A stretch of DNA of 64,000 bases. It comes from Stromatinia cepivora. Taxonomy: Eukaryota; Ascomycota; Leotiomycetes; Helotiales; Sclerotiniaceae. The DNA is taken from the NCBI GenBank assembly GCA_014898415.1, contig RCTD01000001.1:1550001-1614000 (forward strand). Reading direction: 5' to 3'. The notes below the pieces were generated by a model. It saw nothing but the letters and a program-made list of their open reading frames with translations. It was not told the DNA's origin and searched no databases. Below, piece by piece: positions 22,765 through 35,926 of this stretch. A program made the position numbers and the translations under genes. Every line of letters starts with the position of its first letter. Position 1 is the stretch's first letter.

Positions 22765-24965
22765 ATGGATTCACAACGTGGAAGGTCTCCATCTGGAGGT
22801 CACCAGCATATAAGGAATCATTCTCCATCCCCGCACCCCTTCCAAGATATGAATGGACTAGGCATTGCTTTGAATCCTTCGAATATCAACAACCACCAAC
22901 AATTTCAGGATAACTTTAATAACCAAAACACAACATTGCCTACATATGTTGATAACAACGATTTCTTGAATCAAGGTCAACAATTTACTCAAGGCGGACT
23001 TGGAGAGGCCAATTTTGCGCCAAGCCAGGCCCAGGACTTTTCCCAATTCAAACAAGAAGGCCAATCATCCTTTGCTCCCCCACAGCGAAGCTTTACCCAA
23101 GAGCTTTTAAGTGCCAATTTTGACGGAGATTTCTCATTATATCCTAACACAAGTGGGCAGAACGAGCAATTTGATCAGTCTTTCTTCATGAATGAGCTTG
23201 CGCCTCAACCTGGGAACCCATCTATCAATCCTGCAGAATTGAATATGTCATCTCCCACTCACACACCAACACCACCAAGTTTAATGCCGCGTGACTCCCG
23301 TTCGCCATCTTCCGCTCACCAATCTCCATCTTTCAACCAGGGCCCCTTTCAACCATCATCAGGTCACTCACGAAACGCATCACTTGGCCCAGAGAGTGCT
23401 GCTTTTCCCGTTGGACACAATCCCGGTGACTGGAGTATGATGCCCCCGCAATTCACAGGCCATCGTAGAACACCGTCTGAATACTCGGATATTTCATCCG
23501 CTGCTCATTCTCCTAATTTGGGTCACCACGATAGCTTTGAAGCGATTGAGCAACAGCACTCACCAATGCAACACCCCCAAGACTCTATTTACCAGGACGT
23601 TCTCGCAATTGGATCTTTTTCTTTAGCTGACACAAGTCCTCGTCCTGGCATCAGTCCCGGTCATAGTCCTGCAATATCACCGCGACTTGGGCCTCAACAG
23701 ATACCAAATATGGATCAACAGAATGCCTTTATGCTAAATGCGAACAATGGCTTTCCTTTGCAAAACATCTACAGTCAAGGACAAGAATCATTCCCACAGA
23801 TGCAACATAACGGTTCTTTGGATATGGGACAAGCGCAACAAATGGTACCACCTGAGATAAATGTAGAATTTGCGCCGGCATCGAGACAGAACAGTTTTGA
23901 TCCTCCAAAATCTGCCCTCGACCAAGATGCATTGACTCCACCGGATCGAGGTAAGTGACTATTGATTTCACATACACGTGATTGTAACTAATAATTCCAG
24001 GTCGTCGTAGGAGAGCTGTGTCGGACCCGTACAATAGTCCCCGCCCTCATAGTCCTTCAATCACCTCTCCTTTGATGAGGAATTCTCTGTCTCCATCAGG
24101 ACACGACTCATCGGCATCGCGCTCGTTATCACCGAATGATCGATCTGGAGCAACTTCACCTGGCCGGCGTCGACAATCCACGTCATCCCTGCCAAATCGG
24201 GATTATATTCTCGGTTTGGCGGATCCTGATTATCAGGCGGCATCGTCTGATAATGGGAGTGCGAAGCGGGTTCAAAAACATCCAGCAACTTTTCAATGTA
24301 ATCTTTGTCCAAAGCGTTTTACCCGAGCCTACAATCTTCGTTCTCATTTGCGTACACATACTGATGAGCGACCTTTCGTCTGCACGGTTTGCGGCAAAGC
24401 ATTTGCACGCCAACATGACCGGAAACGTCACGAGGGTCTTCATTCTGGAGAGAAAAAGTTCGTGTGCAAAGGCGAGTTGAAGCAAGCCGGTTCATGGGGT
24501 TGCGGTCGTCGCTTTGCTCGGGCTGATGCATTAGGTCGGCATTTTAGATCTGAAGCTGGCCGAATCTGTATCAAACCTCTTCTGGACGAAGAAGCTCTGG
24601 AGAGACAACGATTATGGCAAGAGCAAAGAATGCAAAATATGCATATGCAACAGCAGCCCATGGGTCAAGATCACAATGGCTTCCCTGTGGATACTAGTGG
24701 AAATTACGGCTTACCCGCTGCACTTCTTGCACAATATCCTGCTCTAGCGAATCTAAGCTGGTCAGAGATGCCTCAAGGTGATAACAATATTGATGATGAT
24801 CACAGTGGCAGGAGCAGTTTCGATGCCAGCGGTTCTGAATATTACGATGAGGGTGATGATGGGGGATACCTTTCTAGTGGTCCCGGTCCACAACATGGTT
24901 ACCCCCAACCTCAGATGGCGGAAGCATACAGTACTGGCTACACGAGTGACATGAGTGGTCGATAG
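22765..24965 (+). CDS. CRZ1: CRZ1-type calcineurin-responsive C2H2 zinc-finger transcription factor
   Basis: Crz1/CrzA is dephosphorylated by calcineurin after Ca rises, enters the nucleus and activates ion-homeostasis and wall-stress genes. Exon 1 is 22765-23950, intron 23951-24000 (50 bp), exon 2 24001-24965; 716 residues. The N-terminal half is Gln/Asn/Ser/Pro-rich with many SP sites (a phosphorylated regulatory region). PEINVE (residues 363-368) fits the calcineurin-docking PxIxIT pattern. C2H2 finger 1 is FQCNLCPKRFTRAYNLRSHL (about 493-515), finger 2 FVCTVCGKAFARQHDRKRHE (521-543), and an atypical third (about 549-578) has CKGELKQAGSWGCGRRFAR then a spaced His, all as in fungal CRZ1 proteins. 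An acidic, Gly/Tyr-rich tail ends at YTSDMSGR. The ATG is in good context (GTCATGG). Confidence 0.94.
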
Positions 24966-26099
24966 CTAGTTTGTAATGGTAGTCAGCTTCATGCACATAC
25001 GCATTGATTCTCCTTTGTTACTTCACGGCTGTCGACTTGTAGAGAGGACTCTAGGTATTGATGAGGTTTTTCTTCTGGCGCTTTTAGATACCACGAATTC
25101 TTTTTGTTGGGTTTTATGTTATGGCTTTCTGCGGTGAGCGGCAGATGCTTCATAGGTTCTCTTAGTTTATTGGCTTTTTTGGATTATGCGATCTTGAGAT
25201 AGTGGACATGATTGATTCAATCTTGCGAGATTTCAGCGAATGAATCTTAGAATGATACACTTATAAAATTATGTCTGATGATCCATCCATTCGTATCTGA
25301 AACCTCGCCATGTTCTTGGTGTATGAATATATATGATAAATGCATTTAGAGGAGATGTGATTTGAATGTTCCAAGTGATTCAAATGATTTAAATGTTCCA
25401 AATGTATCCAACAATCACAATGCCTCTCATTATCCACTACAGTCTAGACTAACTATTGCCCTAGTCCTAGTCATGAAGTAGAATCACATCAATAAGTATC
25501 AACTACCTAGTATACGAAGGAATATAAAGATTACTAGATACTGTATGTGATAATAAGATAATAATGGGACAGTTCGTCCCATGAAGAAATTCAGATATGG
25601 GATGTGAAAATCTGGGGGAATGAATTGTATTTGTGCATTGTATTAAGAATACCTGTGACCCTTAGTGATATGATCGCATGGTATTCTGTTACTGTTTGGG
25701 AAGTTGGGGCTAGGAGACGTAGTTGTTGATTTAACTAAAGGGGTATACTCGGCAAAAATTTTAAAGACGCATAGACCAAATTAAATCATTTATTATTCTT
25801 TCAAATCTCGATAAAAATTCATATAAATTCATATAATGATTTATTAACTTATAGATTATCTATCAATAAAATATCATTCAATATTATCAAATATTAAAAG
25901 AATATAATCAATTGAATTCAAAGTGTTACGGTTGTTAAAAGAATATTACTAGTAAAACTAGAAAACTCTATAAAAAACAGCTTTATTACTAAAATCAAAT
26001 ATACAATCAATAATATATTATTATCCAATTAAAAAAACTCTGTAAAATCTCTACATTTATTAAATTCTAATCTATAATTAGCAATTTATTATTCTTCTA
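24966..26099. other. CRZ1 3' region and boundary to the AT-rich block
   Basis: The first part is the 3' untranslated region and spacer with a short repeat of TTCCAAGTGATT/TTCCAAATG type near 25370-25400. At about 25,750-25,770 base composition changes abruptly to very AT-rich DNA that continues to the right edge. The last 330 bases before the first element carry no recognisable repeat or gene. Confidence 0.6.
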
Positions 26100-26104
26100 A
26101 TATC

Positions 26105-26386
26105 TGTGACGCACAAGAGCCGTAGTAGAGCTGAATAAACAGGGTCAATTATGTTCTTTAGAATCTACAACTGAAGAATTATGGCTTATAAAAAGCGATT
26201 AAATATATATATACAAATATCTATTTATGGACTGCAAGATTATATATAAGCGTTATTAGGATTATTATTTTATTATACTAAATCATATGATTCGTAATGT
26301 ATATGTACAAATGATCAATTTATAAATTGATATGGGAGATAAAAGGTATTATATAATTAATCTCCTATAGTTCACAATTTGTGATA
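26105..26386 (-). repeat. 3' LTR of gypsy A (282 bp)
   Basis: Reads TGTGACGCACAAGAG at its outer (left) edge on the plus strand. Its left half is almost unmutated, while the right half, next to the internal region, is strongly C-to-T/G-to-A changed (GGTATTATATAATTA where other copies have GGTATCACGTGGTTA). A polypurine tract precedes it on the minus strand; it is better preserved in element B. Confidence 0.94.
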
Positions 26387-27103
26387 TTACTTTCCTCTTC
26401 GGAAAAACTTGCCCTTAAATGTTTCATTCCTTTGTTCCATTGTTATTTCATCAAAAACCAAGTTTTGTAAAGATTTATAAGCTTTAAATCAATTAAATTA
26501 ATTATTTTGATTGATTTAATCAATTTACTGGAAATTGACCAAATTGATCAAATTAATCGACCAAATTGATCAAAATGACGAATGAATTAACCAAATCGAC
26601 CAAATCGTTCATCAATTGGTTAAATTAATATTGATTCGTATTTTCCTTGATTTGGGGAACCTTTGAAAGGAAAAAGCTTTAATAGAAAAGGGAAGGAAAT
26701 TGAATTATGATATAATGATGATGGGTGGTTAATATGATCAATTCCGAAATCGATCAAGTTAATTGACCAAATTGACCAAATCGATTAAATTGAACGAAAT
26801 CGATAGGGGTGACATTATATTTCGTTTTTACTATGTTTAAGTTTCTCTTTGTATAATTTTTGAAATGATTATAGGTATGAGTTTTTGAAATATATTGCCT
26901 TTGTATTGTTTTGGTGGTGGCAATTTGTCTGTTGTATAGAGTTCGGGTCATGTGTATATACGATCAAATTCTCTCGAATTTGTATGGGTTTTCGATTCTT
27001 TTATGATTGTATGCATATATACCATTATAAAATTATAATATCTAGTCTGCTGTATTGAAGAACATTTTCCTTTCCCTTGGTTTCATAGGTGAATCGTTAT
27101 CTA

Positions 27104-27321
27104 TATGATTATAATTATCTTTTTCGCTTTTATAAAGCTTTATTCAATCAATTAGTCGATTGGGAGGATCAGGTAATATTGGATTGGCCAGATGAAAATC
27201 GTGTAGAAGGTGTAATGATATTTTAAGATCGGAAGTAGGATACCAGATAAGATCGGTATTGTTATTAAGTTACGAGATTTTATATAATAGGGTTTTTTGT
27301 GCTTTCTTTATTGCTAAAATC
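27104..27321 (-). pseudogene. Chromodomain of gypsy A, disrupted
   Basis: On the minus strand a conceptual reading with ILAIKKAQKTLLYKIS, a stop, then DLIWYPTSDLKISLHLL and LANPILPDPPNRL matches the chromodomain plus tail at the end of fungal chromovirus integrases. A Trp codon before the second block has become a stop through G-to-A changes. Such domains guide integration to heterochromatin (known for the group), which fits the location in a repeat block. Confidence 0.82.
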
Positions 27322-27405
27322 TTTTCTATTTTTTATTCCGAATTATTAATTATATTAATAGGCGGAGATGATTCGAGTATTTGATCAGAAAAAGGATTGT
27401 TATAT

Positions 27406-30120
27406 GTTTTGTATAATCGATCTGGAGGGAAAACAGGATGAATTTTCATTATAATCAAGAGTTCAAGTTTGAAAGAGCTTTTAGATTAATCAATAATCTT
27501 GAATCTTTTTTGAATTGGGAAATCCAGTTTTTTGGATGGTTTTTGGATAGGATAACTTTTTATATTAAGTTATATATAATCTCCGATATCGAAATCGATT
27601 TCACGCCAGTAAACATTTGTAGATTTCGATATTTTGGTTTGGATATATAATAGATCTTCTTTTGTTTGCATAAAAACTAATCTATTGTGTTCTATATATA
27701 TATGGGTATTATGTATATTTATATCGTTTGTTGATTTATTAGTGTCTTTCTTTTATTCTTATATATATTTCGGTATATGCCTGTATAGGGTTTTATAGAG
27801 TGTGAATCCTTTTAAGGAATTGTGTGGAAGAGTAAGTTGTATGTAATCCATTATAAATAGGAATTCTGATCAATCGTTTTGATAATAGTTAATAAACGAT
27901 TTTAATCGTTGTTGAAGATACTGATTATAGATTTTAATTTGATTATCGATTTAGGGATAATGAGCAATAAATAGTTTGAAATCGATTCCTAGGATTTGGC
28001 TGAATTCCTTCCAGAATTGTAATATGAATTAGGGGTTACGATTCGATATTATAATATCAAAAGGATCATAATATCGATATATATGATAGAGATATAGTTA
28101 TACTTAAGTTCGAGTATCGATTGATTTGTAATAAGATATGGAGATAGTTTATTTCGTTAATCGATCAATAATAATTAAAATGTTGTTATATCTGTATTTA
28201 TCTTTATTAAAGCTGCAATAATCTATAGTAATATATTGCTATACTCGATTAGGAATCGGAAATGGATGTAATAAATCAGGGGTACGATTATATGGAATGG
28301 AACTGTATTTGTAGGTGTGATAATTGTATATATATTTGGCTATAATATTATACATTTTGGGCTAATAGTATTATTGAGATAATAAAAGGTAGGTTTTGTT
28401 TGTATTAGAATGAACAGTGGAAACGGAATTATGGGTTTTACGAATCAGGTAAGTTTGAAGGTTGTCGATATCAGATATCACCAGATAATCATTGTAAAAC
28501 AAAAGGTCATTTTGAAGTGATATATGTTTATGATCTTGAGTAGCTTGTATTCTGAATACTAATAAACTATTTATAGTTTTATTTGCTTTGATAATATAAT
28601 TAACTAAATCGAATCGAGGAACGATTTCATTCAAATCGATATTAATAATCGTTGTTTTGTTTAAATGGTACTTTTGTAAGGCTTTTCTTATGATTTCGGT
28701 ATCAATTTAGTTATCTTTAATAAACTACTGAAGGCGATTCTTCTTTTTGGTATAATTTTGGAAATCCAATTCGTTAATCCGATGAATTAAAACATCGGCG
28801 AGAAGGTTATCTTTTTTAGGGCAGTATATAATAATGAAGTTATAATCGGCTAGAACTTCTATCCAATGAATTTATTGGATATTGAGAATCTTAATAATTA
28901 TGAAATATTCGAAGGCCTTATAATCGGTATAAATCTTGATTTTATATAGTGAACCGATGAATTCCGTTTTCTAATAATTGAGAGATCGAATGATTGATAG
29001 TATTTTCTTATCATAAACTTTGTAATTCAGTTTAACGATAATTATGATCTTAAAAAAATAAGCTACAGGAAATCAATCTTTGTTATATTGTTGTGATAAT
29101 ATATTAACAATTATTTTATTAGATGTATTTATTTCGAGTATACAGGAGAATCAATGATTATAGTATTATAGGAGTGGAGCGGAGATAAGCTTTTTCTTCA
29201 AAATATTGAATATATTTTGGTATACTTTATCGAATACGAATTTAATGTTTGCTTTAATAAATTCATTAAAAGGTTTTGTTATTATATTATAGTCCTTAAT
29301 GAATTATCGATAAAAATTGCAAAAACCAAAGAATGATTGAATTCCTTTCATTGTTATCGGAAAGGTCCAATTTTCAATTACCTCAATTTTTTCAGGGTCC
29401 ATCTTTATTTTTTTAGTAGAAATAATAAAGTCTAAGTATTTGGTATATATAATATTGAATTTGTATTTCTTGAAATCTATTTGTAGATCAACGATTTCTA
29501 ATCGTTTGAGAATTAGTTTAATATAAGTTTGATGTTTTTCTTCGTTCTCGGAATAGATTAGAATATTATCGAGATATATTATACAGAAAATATTTAAATA
29601 ATCGAATAGAATATCATTTATATAACATTGATAGATTACGGGATTATTCGTTAATCTGAATAGTACAACCTTGTATTTGTATAATCCATATCGGGTTCAA
29701 AAGATAGTATACTCTTTCGAAGCAAGATCCATTCTTATATAATAGAAAGCTTAATGAATATCGAATTTGGTAAAGACCTTAGCATCAGAAAACTAAGAAA
29801 GTGTTTTATCGATCAAAGGAAGGGGATATTGATCTTTATATATTAAGGAATTCAATAATCTGAAGTCTATATAGAACCTCAAATTATTATTGGATTTTTT
29901 GACGAATAAAATGGATATAATATAAAGGGTTTGATTAGATTCAATGAAATCTTTGTTGAGATTATCTATAATATATTCTTTAATGATTTCCAATTGTTTT
30001 AGGGATATTTTGTAAAGTGGGCTATAATGTAAAATTTGTTCTCCTTTGTCTTTTAATATGATTTTATAATTATAAGATTGGTTAGAAGGCAAAATATTTA
30101 ATTCATACTTAGAAAAGGCT
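27406..30120 (-). pseudogene. RT-RNase H-integrase region of gypsy A, many stops
   Basis: Reverse transcriptase is visible at 30092-29793 as ILFVKKSNNNLRFYIDFRLL and YPLPLIDKTLS, and its catalytic segment near 29560. RNase H is near 28.7-29.1 kb. The integrase zinc-binding domain lies at 28634-28371 (DNLQTYLIRKTHNSVSTVHS, the His-His-Cys-Cys region). The integrase C-terminal segment MKIHPVFPPDRLYKT is at 27449-27406. Frames are broken by numerous TAA/TAG codons that correspond to transitions. The gag part (about 31.4-32.7 kb) is only weakly recognisable. Confidence 0.9.
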
Positions 30121-32866
30121 CGATAATATTATTGATATTTAAATAGTATTTCAGGTTCTAAATCGATTTCGGTTAATATTCGATCAAGTTTCTTTTGAAC
30201 TTTTGTATTCTTGAATTCGATTAGGGTAATCAATATTTTCTTTTTTGTATATCATTTGTTTTATTGGAAATCTATTATATCATCGAATTCTTTTAGAATA
30301 ATAGTAAAAAGTTCAGTTTGTTTATCTTTTTTATATTCTAATTAGAATTTATTGGATTTGAATACATATAGATCGAGGACTTCAGACGATATACAAGGAA
30401 GGTATTTGTAGATCTATAATAATAGTATAATTGATTAAAAAGAAGATGAATTGAACTTGAAAAGAATCGGGACCTCTTCTTTTTCAATAAAAATCTATAT
30501 TGTATTCATATTTGAAGATTTTTATTATATATCACCAACTATAATTGATCTATTCAATTATGAATCTTTTCGATTTTAATATTCTTCAAACTAATCATCT
30601 CGTTGATCAGTATTTTATTGAACTAATCAATCGATCTTCCATTTGCAAAAGGATGATTAAATAATGAAAAGATTATTCGAATAAAAAATAATATAGAATC
30701 TTTTTTTAGGTTATTTAAGATATCTATTGAAACAATTGAGCTTCACTTGAGTCTTTGATAATTAAAGTCTATCTAAAATAATACTATAATTTTTTAATTT
30801 AATAATAAAGAAAAGAATAAAAGATTGTTCACAATTATCGATTGTTAAATTAAGGAATATGAAATGGGTAATAATATAGCCTTGTATATTATTATACCTT
30901 TTAACTTTAATTGAAGTTTCAAACAATATAATTCTAAATTTAAATATAGGAAATAAATAAATAAGAAGTATAATATTAATAAAAGCAAATCCATTTGCTT
31001 TAAAATCAATGAATACTTTTGATCAATAAGTATAACCATTTTTCGAAAAATTACAAAGAAGGGTAAATACTTTTCTTTTTATAAACTTAATTAAATCAAG
31101 AAATCTTATATCCCATATAGCATTTAGAATGGAAACAGAATCTAAATATTTGGTTTTAAACACTTTTCTTCTTCTAAACAGATATTCTGTATAACTTCAA
31201 TTATAGCTTTTAAACTGAAATCTTCTTTGGTATTCTGATATTCTTCGAATTCTTTTATTTCTTCTTATACCGTTTCGATCTCATTGAGATTATCGATACA
31301 AAGCGTCGATATACATATTACTCCAAAAAAGAGAAAGAGCGATGAGTATTTGAAATTCGAATAATTATTGGATACAACAGGGCCGATATATTCGGGAAAA
31401 GTATTCTAAAGTAGAAATGATTTCGGAAACATAAAGATTCCAAAATTGGAGTTATTAGAGCTCCAAAAGGATTGCAAGGGGTTTATAGTAACTATTAGTT
31501 TACAAATAGCTACAAGAATTTCTCGACCAATATAATATCGATTTCGTTTTCGTAATGAAACTTTGTTTTGATTTATTCTAATAAATATATTCGCGAATTC
31601 TTCCGTAATCTTGTAATCTTTGATAAGTATTGTTACTATTCGCAAAAGAAAATCGGAAATCTTCCATTCGAAATCCCTAAATAAGATTTTATCGTTGATA
31701 ATCTTCATTTGGATAACAAGTAATCTGAACTTCCTATATCATTTTAGGAAGTTGCTATATCAAATCGTATTAGATATAATCCACATCTCGTATTGAAAAC
31801 AAGCATTATCGATTTCGGCTGGGTTCCGATAAATCGCTGTAAACTGTTCGATCAATTCGAATACTATAAATCAGGGCATTCATATATAAAAAGTATAACA
31901 ATATACTTATACTTTTGATTCGATTTAATCGATTATGTATACATAATATTATATTTCACTTTTAAATAATGTAGTATACAACTCGAATTATTCTATAACC
32001 AATAATTACTATAAACTAACTTTAAATTCAATACCATCGTTAAATTTAATAATAAGATTTGTAGATTTTGGTATATATATATCTTACTGCGAATTATAAT
32101 TAATATAGAAATGCAATCTTGACCAATTAAATCGGTTTCTTGAATAAAAGGACCCCTGATTATTAAATAAATTGTCACTTCCTAAAAGGGAAGGAGAATC
32201 CTTGGAGGACCCCAAATGATCAAATCGTTTAATCGAAGTTTTCTTTTTCTAACTTTGGGATCTTCGAGTTTGCTTGGATAAAGATCCTTGAATTTCGATT
32301 AAAAAAATAAAGGGAATCCCAAATACTATTATTGACCTGGATACTTGTATAAGTATCATTTGGGGTTCAAAAGGAAATTGCACTATTGCAAAACTCGTTA
32401 TCATTATAGTTTTCAATTATCGATTCTCCTTTTTCAAATTCATAACTATTATATAGAGATCTTGTAATTATAATAATGATTCGAAAAAAGCAATTGAATT
32501 ACTGGAAGCATCGGTTTTATATATTGGAATCTTTTCTTTATCAATCTTCTTTCTTCCAATAATAACATTATCCAATCCTGTATTTATATTTTCTTCGAAG
32601 GATTGTTGAAATAATTGAGAAAAAGAAAAGGGTTCCTTAAAATATACTTTCAAAGGTTTGGAGTATACAGAAAAAGGAATTCGTTGTATTATAAAAGTAA
32701 TGATATACTTCTAAAGATATTTATATTTTCATCGATTAAATCGAAATAGATCTTCTTCTTTTAGATATAATGTTTGTAAAAGTTCATTTAAAAAAGTATT
32801 ATTAAAGTGAAGTATTATTTGGAAGACTATTAAATGGTCAAACACTTGTAAATAAATTGTAGATAA

Positions 32867-33148
32867 TATAATGTATAAAAGCTATAATAGAATTGAATAA
32901 ATAAGATCAATTATGTTCTTTAAAATCTATAATTGAAGAATTATGGTTTGTAAAAAACGACTAAATATATATACACAAATACCCATTTGTAGACTACAAA
33001 GTTATATATAAGCATTATTAGGGTTACCATTTTACCATACTAAATCGTATGATTCGTAATACATACACATAGATGATCAGCTCATAAATTGATATGGGAG
33101 ATAAGAGGTATCACGTGGTTAGCCTCCTGTGGTTCACGATTCATGACA
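32867..33148 (-). repeat. 5' LTR of gypsy A (282 bp)
   Basis: Same length as the 3' LTR. Here the right half, the outer edge, is preserved (GGTATCACGTGGTTAGCC and CACGATTCATGACA) and the left, inner half is mutated (TATAATGTATAAAAGCT where other copies read TGTGACGCACAAGAGCC). It contains CACGTG at 33112-33117. Confidence 0.94.
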
Positions 33149-33153
33149 ATATC

Positions 33154-33807
33154 ACTCTATCACGGGAAATGATTACTATATCAACTCAATTAACCATTCG
33201 TCAAGAGTGGCGTCACTTTTGGTGTGACACAATCTTTATTGAACTTAAAAAAAAGATTCTTTTAAATAAAAAAAGAATAATAAAAAGTGCTACTATTATT
33301 TTAAAATTGATTAATTAATTAATTCTTTATCATTTATAATTCTTACAATTCTTTTTATTCTACCCTTAAAAATAATTCATTAATTAATTATTATCGATAC
33401 CCTTTCGAATAATTATAATAAAAACAAAAAATACTCTAAATCTTTCGATCAATTCAAATGTCTTTCAAAATCAAAAGGAAAATATATCGAGGACTCTAAA
33501 CAATAATAAAAATAAAATATTAATACCGAATCATCAATTTATTATACAATTTGAAATAAAATTAATATAAAGATTTAAAAATATACAAAAAGAATTTGAA
33601 ATCAGAAAATCAGAAAATCAATAATAGATCGAAAAGATCTTTGTTTATTTTATATAAGAAAGAATAATTAATTCATCAATAACAATTGCCAATAATAAAA
33701 AAACAATATCTAATTCCATTTCAATTTTTCAAAGAAGATCCCCGAAACTTTAAAAACTCTTATTCTATAAAAGTTCTATTATTATAAAAACAAAGGATTT
33801 CTTCTTT
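33154..33807. other. AT-rich spacer between gypsy A and copia C2
   Basis: Element A was inserted here, so this continues the sequence left of 26100. A less AT-rich patch at about 33154-33235 (ending GTCACTTTTGGTGTGACAC, a short inverted repeat) stands out. It may be the end of a further element, but I cannot identify it. Confidence 0.35.
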
Positions 33808-33812
33808 CAAAT

Positions 33813-34020
33813 TGTCGGAATATGAATCACGTGCATGGTAAGGATGGTAAGGATCACGTGCGCACTAGTGCTCGCATTAGTGCCTCGGCATGCATCATTA
33901 TATAGTTCTTCACCCTCTATAGTTTCTAGTTTTTTTAGACAAATCAAAACATATTAATAATTAAAGAGTTCTATATATTCATTGATAAACTTCACTTTCT
34001 TATATATAATTATCCCGATA
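33813..34020 (+). repeat. 5' LTR of copia C2 (208 bp)
   Basis: Starts TGTCGGAATATGAATCACG and ends TTATCCCGATA, the last CA now TA. The outer left half is well preserved and holds two CACGTG cores (33828-33833 and 33855-33860); the inner right half is AT-shifted relative to the copies at 48806 and 50346. Confidence 0.88.
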
Positions 34021-34233
34021 TTAATCAATATGTTTTTTGCTATAAAGATATCACAGATCAGATATTGGGAATTGGTATAAAGAATTACGAATTCTAAATC
34101 TATTTTGATTTTGTTTTTGTAGTTGAATAAAGGTATTTCGTTGTAAAACAAAATATTTTTATATCAAGAGATAAATCTTTAATTATTAAATAATCCAAGA
34201 GAATTGAAAAATTAAGAATAATAATTATCTAAT

Positions 34234-34515
34234 TGTGATGTACAAGAGCCGTAGTAGAGCTGAATAAACAGGGTCAATTATGTTCCTTAGAATCTATAAT
34301 TGAAGAACTATGACTTATAAGGAGCGATTAGATATATATATACAAATATCTATTCGTGAACTGCGGGATTGTACATATGCGTTATTAGGATCACTATTTT
34401 ACCATATTAAATCGTATGATTCGTAATATATATATATGGATGATTAGTTTATTAATTGATATAGAAGATAAAAGGTATTATATAATTAGCCTCCTATAAT
34501 TCATAATTCGTAACA
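34234..34515 (-). repeat. 3' LTR of gypsy B (282 bp)
   Basis: Outer left edge TGTGATGTACAAGAGCCG is close to the best-preserved copy; the inner right end (GGTATTATATAATTAGCC, AATTCGTAACA) is mutated. It is followed by the C-rich complement of the polypurine tract. Confidence 0.94.
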
Positions 34516-35760
34516 CTACCCCCCTCTTCGGAAAAGCTTGCCCTCGAATGTTTTACTCCTCTATTCCATTACTATTTCATCGGAAATCAAGTTTTGTAAA
34601 GATTTATAAACTCTAAATCAATTAGATTAATCATTTTGATTGATTTGATCAATTTACTGGAAATTGATCAAATTGATCAAAATAACAAATGAATTGATCA
34701 AATTGACTAAATCATTCATCAATTAATTAAATTAATATTGATTCGTATTCTCCTTAATCTAGAGAACCTTTGAAAGGAAAAAGTTTCAATAGAAAAAAGA
34801 AGAGATTGAATTATAATATAATAAAGATGGATAGTTAATATAGTCAATTCCGAAATCGATCAAGTTATCAATCAAATTAATCAAATCAACTAGATTAAAC
34901 GAAATCGACAAAAATAATATTATATTTCATTTTTATTATATTCAAATTTCCTTTTTGTATAATTTTTGAAATAATAATAAATATAAAGTTTTAATATATT
35001 ATCTTTATATTATTTTAATAATAGTAATTTATTTATTATATAAAACTCAGGCCATATATATATACAATCAAATTCCTTCGAATTTATATAGGTTTTCGAT
35101 TCTTTTATAATCATATATATATACATCATTATAAAATTATAATATCTAATCTATTGAATTGAAGAACACTTTTCTTTCTCTTGATTTCATAAATGAATTA
35201 TCATTTATATAATTATAATTATCCTTTTCGCTTTTATAAAACTTTATTCAATCAAATAATCGATTAAAAGAATCAGGTAATATTGGATTAGTCAAATGAA
35301 AATCGCGTAAGAGATATAATGATGTTTTAAAATTGGAAATAGAATACCAAATAAGATCAATATCGCTATTAAGTTATAAGATTCTGTATAATAGAGTTTT
35401 TTGTACTTTCTTTACTATTAAAATCTTCTCTATTTCTTATTCCGAATTATCAGTTATATTAATAAATGAAGGTGATTCGAATATTTGATTAAGAAAAAAA
35501 TTATTATATACCTTACATAATCAATCTGAAAGGAAAGCAAAATGAATTTTCATTATAATTAGGAATTCAAGCTTGAAAGAACTCCCAAATCGATTAATAA
35601 TCTTGAATCTTTCTTGGATCGGGAAATCCAATTTCTTGAATAATCTCTGGATAAAATAATTCTTTATATTAAGCTATATATAATCTCCGATATCGAAATC
35701 GACCTTATATCGATAAACATTCATAGATTTCGATATTTTGGTTTGGGTATATAATAAACC

Positions 35761-35926
35761 TGTTAACTTTTGGTGCAGGAAGTAGTAGTATTGTTGACTA
35801 TGTAGATTGAACTAAGGATCTATTATTCTAATAGGAGTAGAATTGAGATTATCCCCAAATATGGTCTGTGCACCACAGTGATCACGTGACCTCAATTCTA
35901 ATCCTATGATGGTCTCATTTCCAACA
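35761..35926 (-). mobile_element. Solo LTR of copia C1 (166 bp)
   Basis: Reads TGTTAACTTTTGGTGCAGG to CTCATTTCCAACA, the reverse complement of the C1 LTR and exactly the same length. The perfect duplication AAACC flanks it at 35756-35760 and 35927-35931. It shows almost no RIP-type change, unlike its surroundings. Solo LTRs arise by recombination between the two LTRs of a full element. It contains CACGTG at 35883-35888. Confidence 0.95.

Larger units (their letters stand above)
26105..33148 (-). mobile_element. Ty3/gypsy chromovirus A, full length, RIP-decayed
   Basis: A complete element of 7,044 bp bounded by two 282-bp LTRs and flanked by a perfect 5-bp duplication, ATATC at 26100-26104 and 33149-33153. 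Coding order on the minus strand is gag, reverse transcriptase, RNase H, integrase, chromodomain, so it belongs to the chromovirus branch of Ty3/gypsy. All domains carry stops or lost residues: the RT catalytic motif reads Tyr-Leu-Asp-Asn near 29560, the second Asp changed by a G-to-A transition, and chromodomain Trp codons have become stops. It is not capable of transposition as it stands. Its sister copy is element B. Confidence 0.95.

Noticed and set aside
26500..26800. Repeated TTGATCAA/TTGACC motifs resembling a CRISPR or satellite array
   Set aside because: Spacing is irregular, units are degenerate, and the stretch is shared by gypsy A and B, so it is part of the element's 3' region.
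33154..33240. Less AT-rich patch as the end of another transposon
   Set aside because: A short inverted repeat is visible, but no partner end or target duplication could be found.
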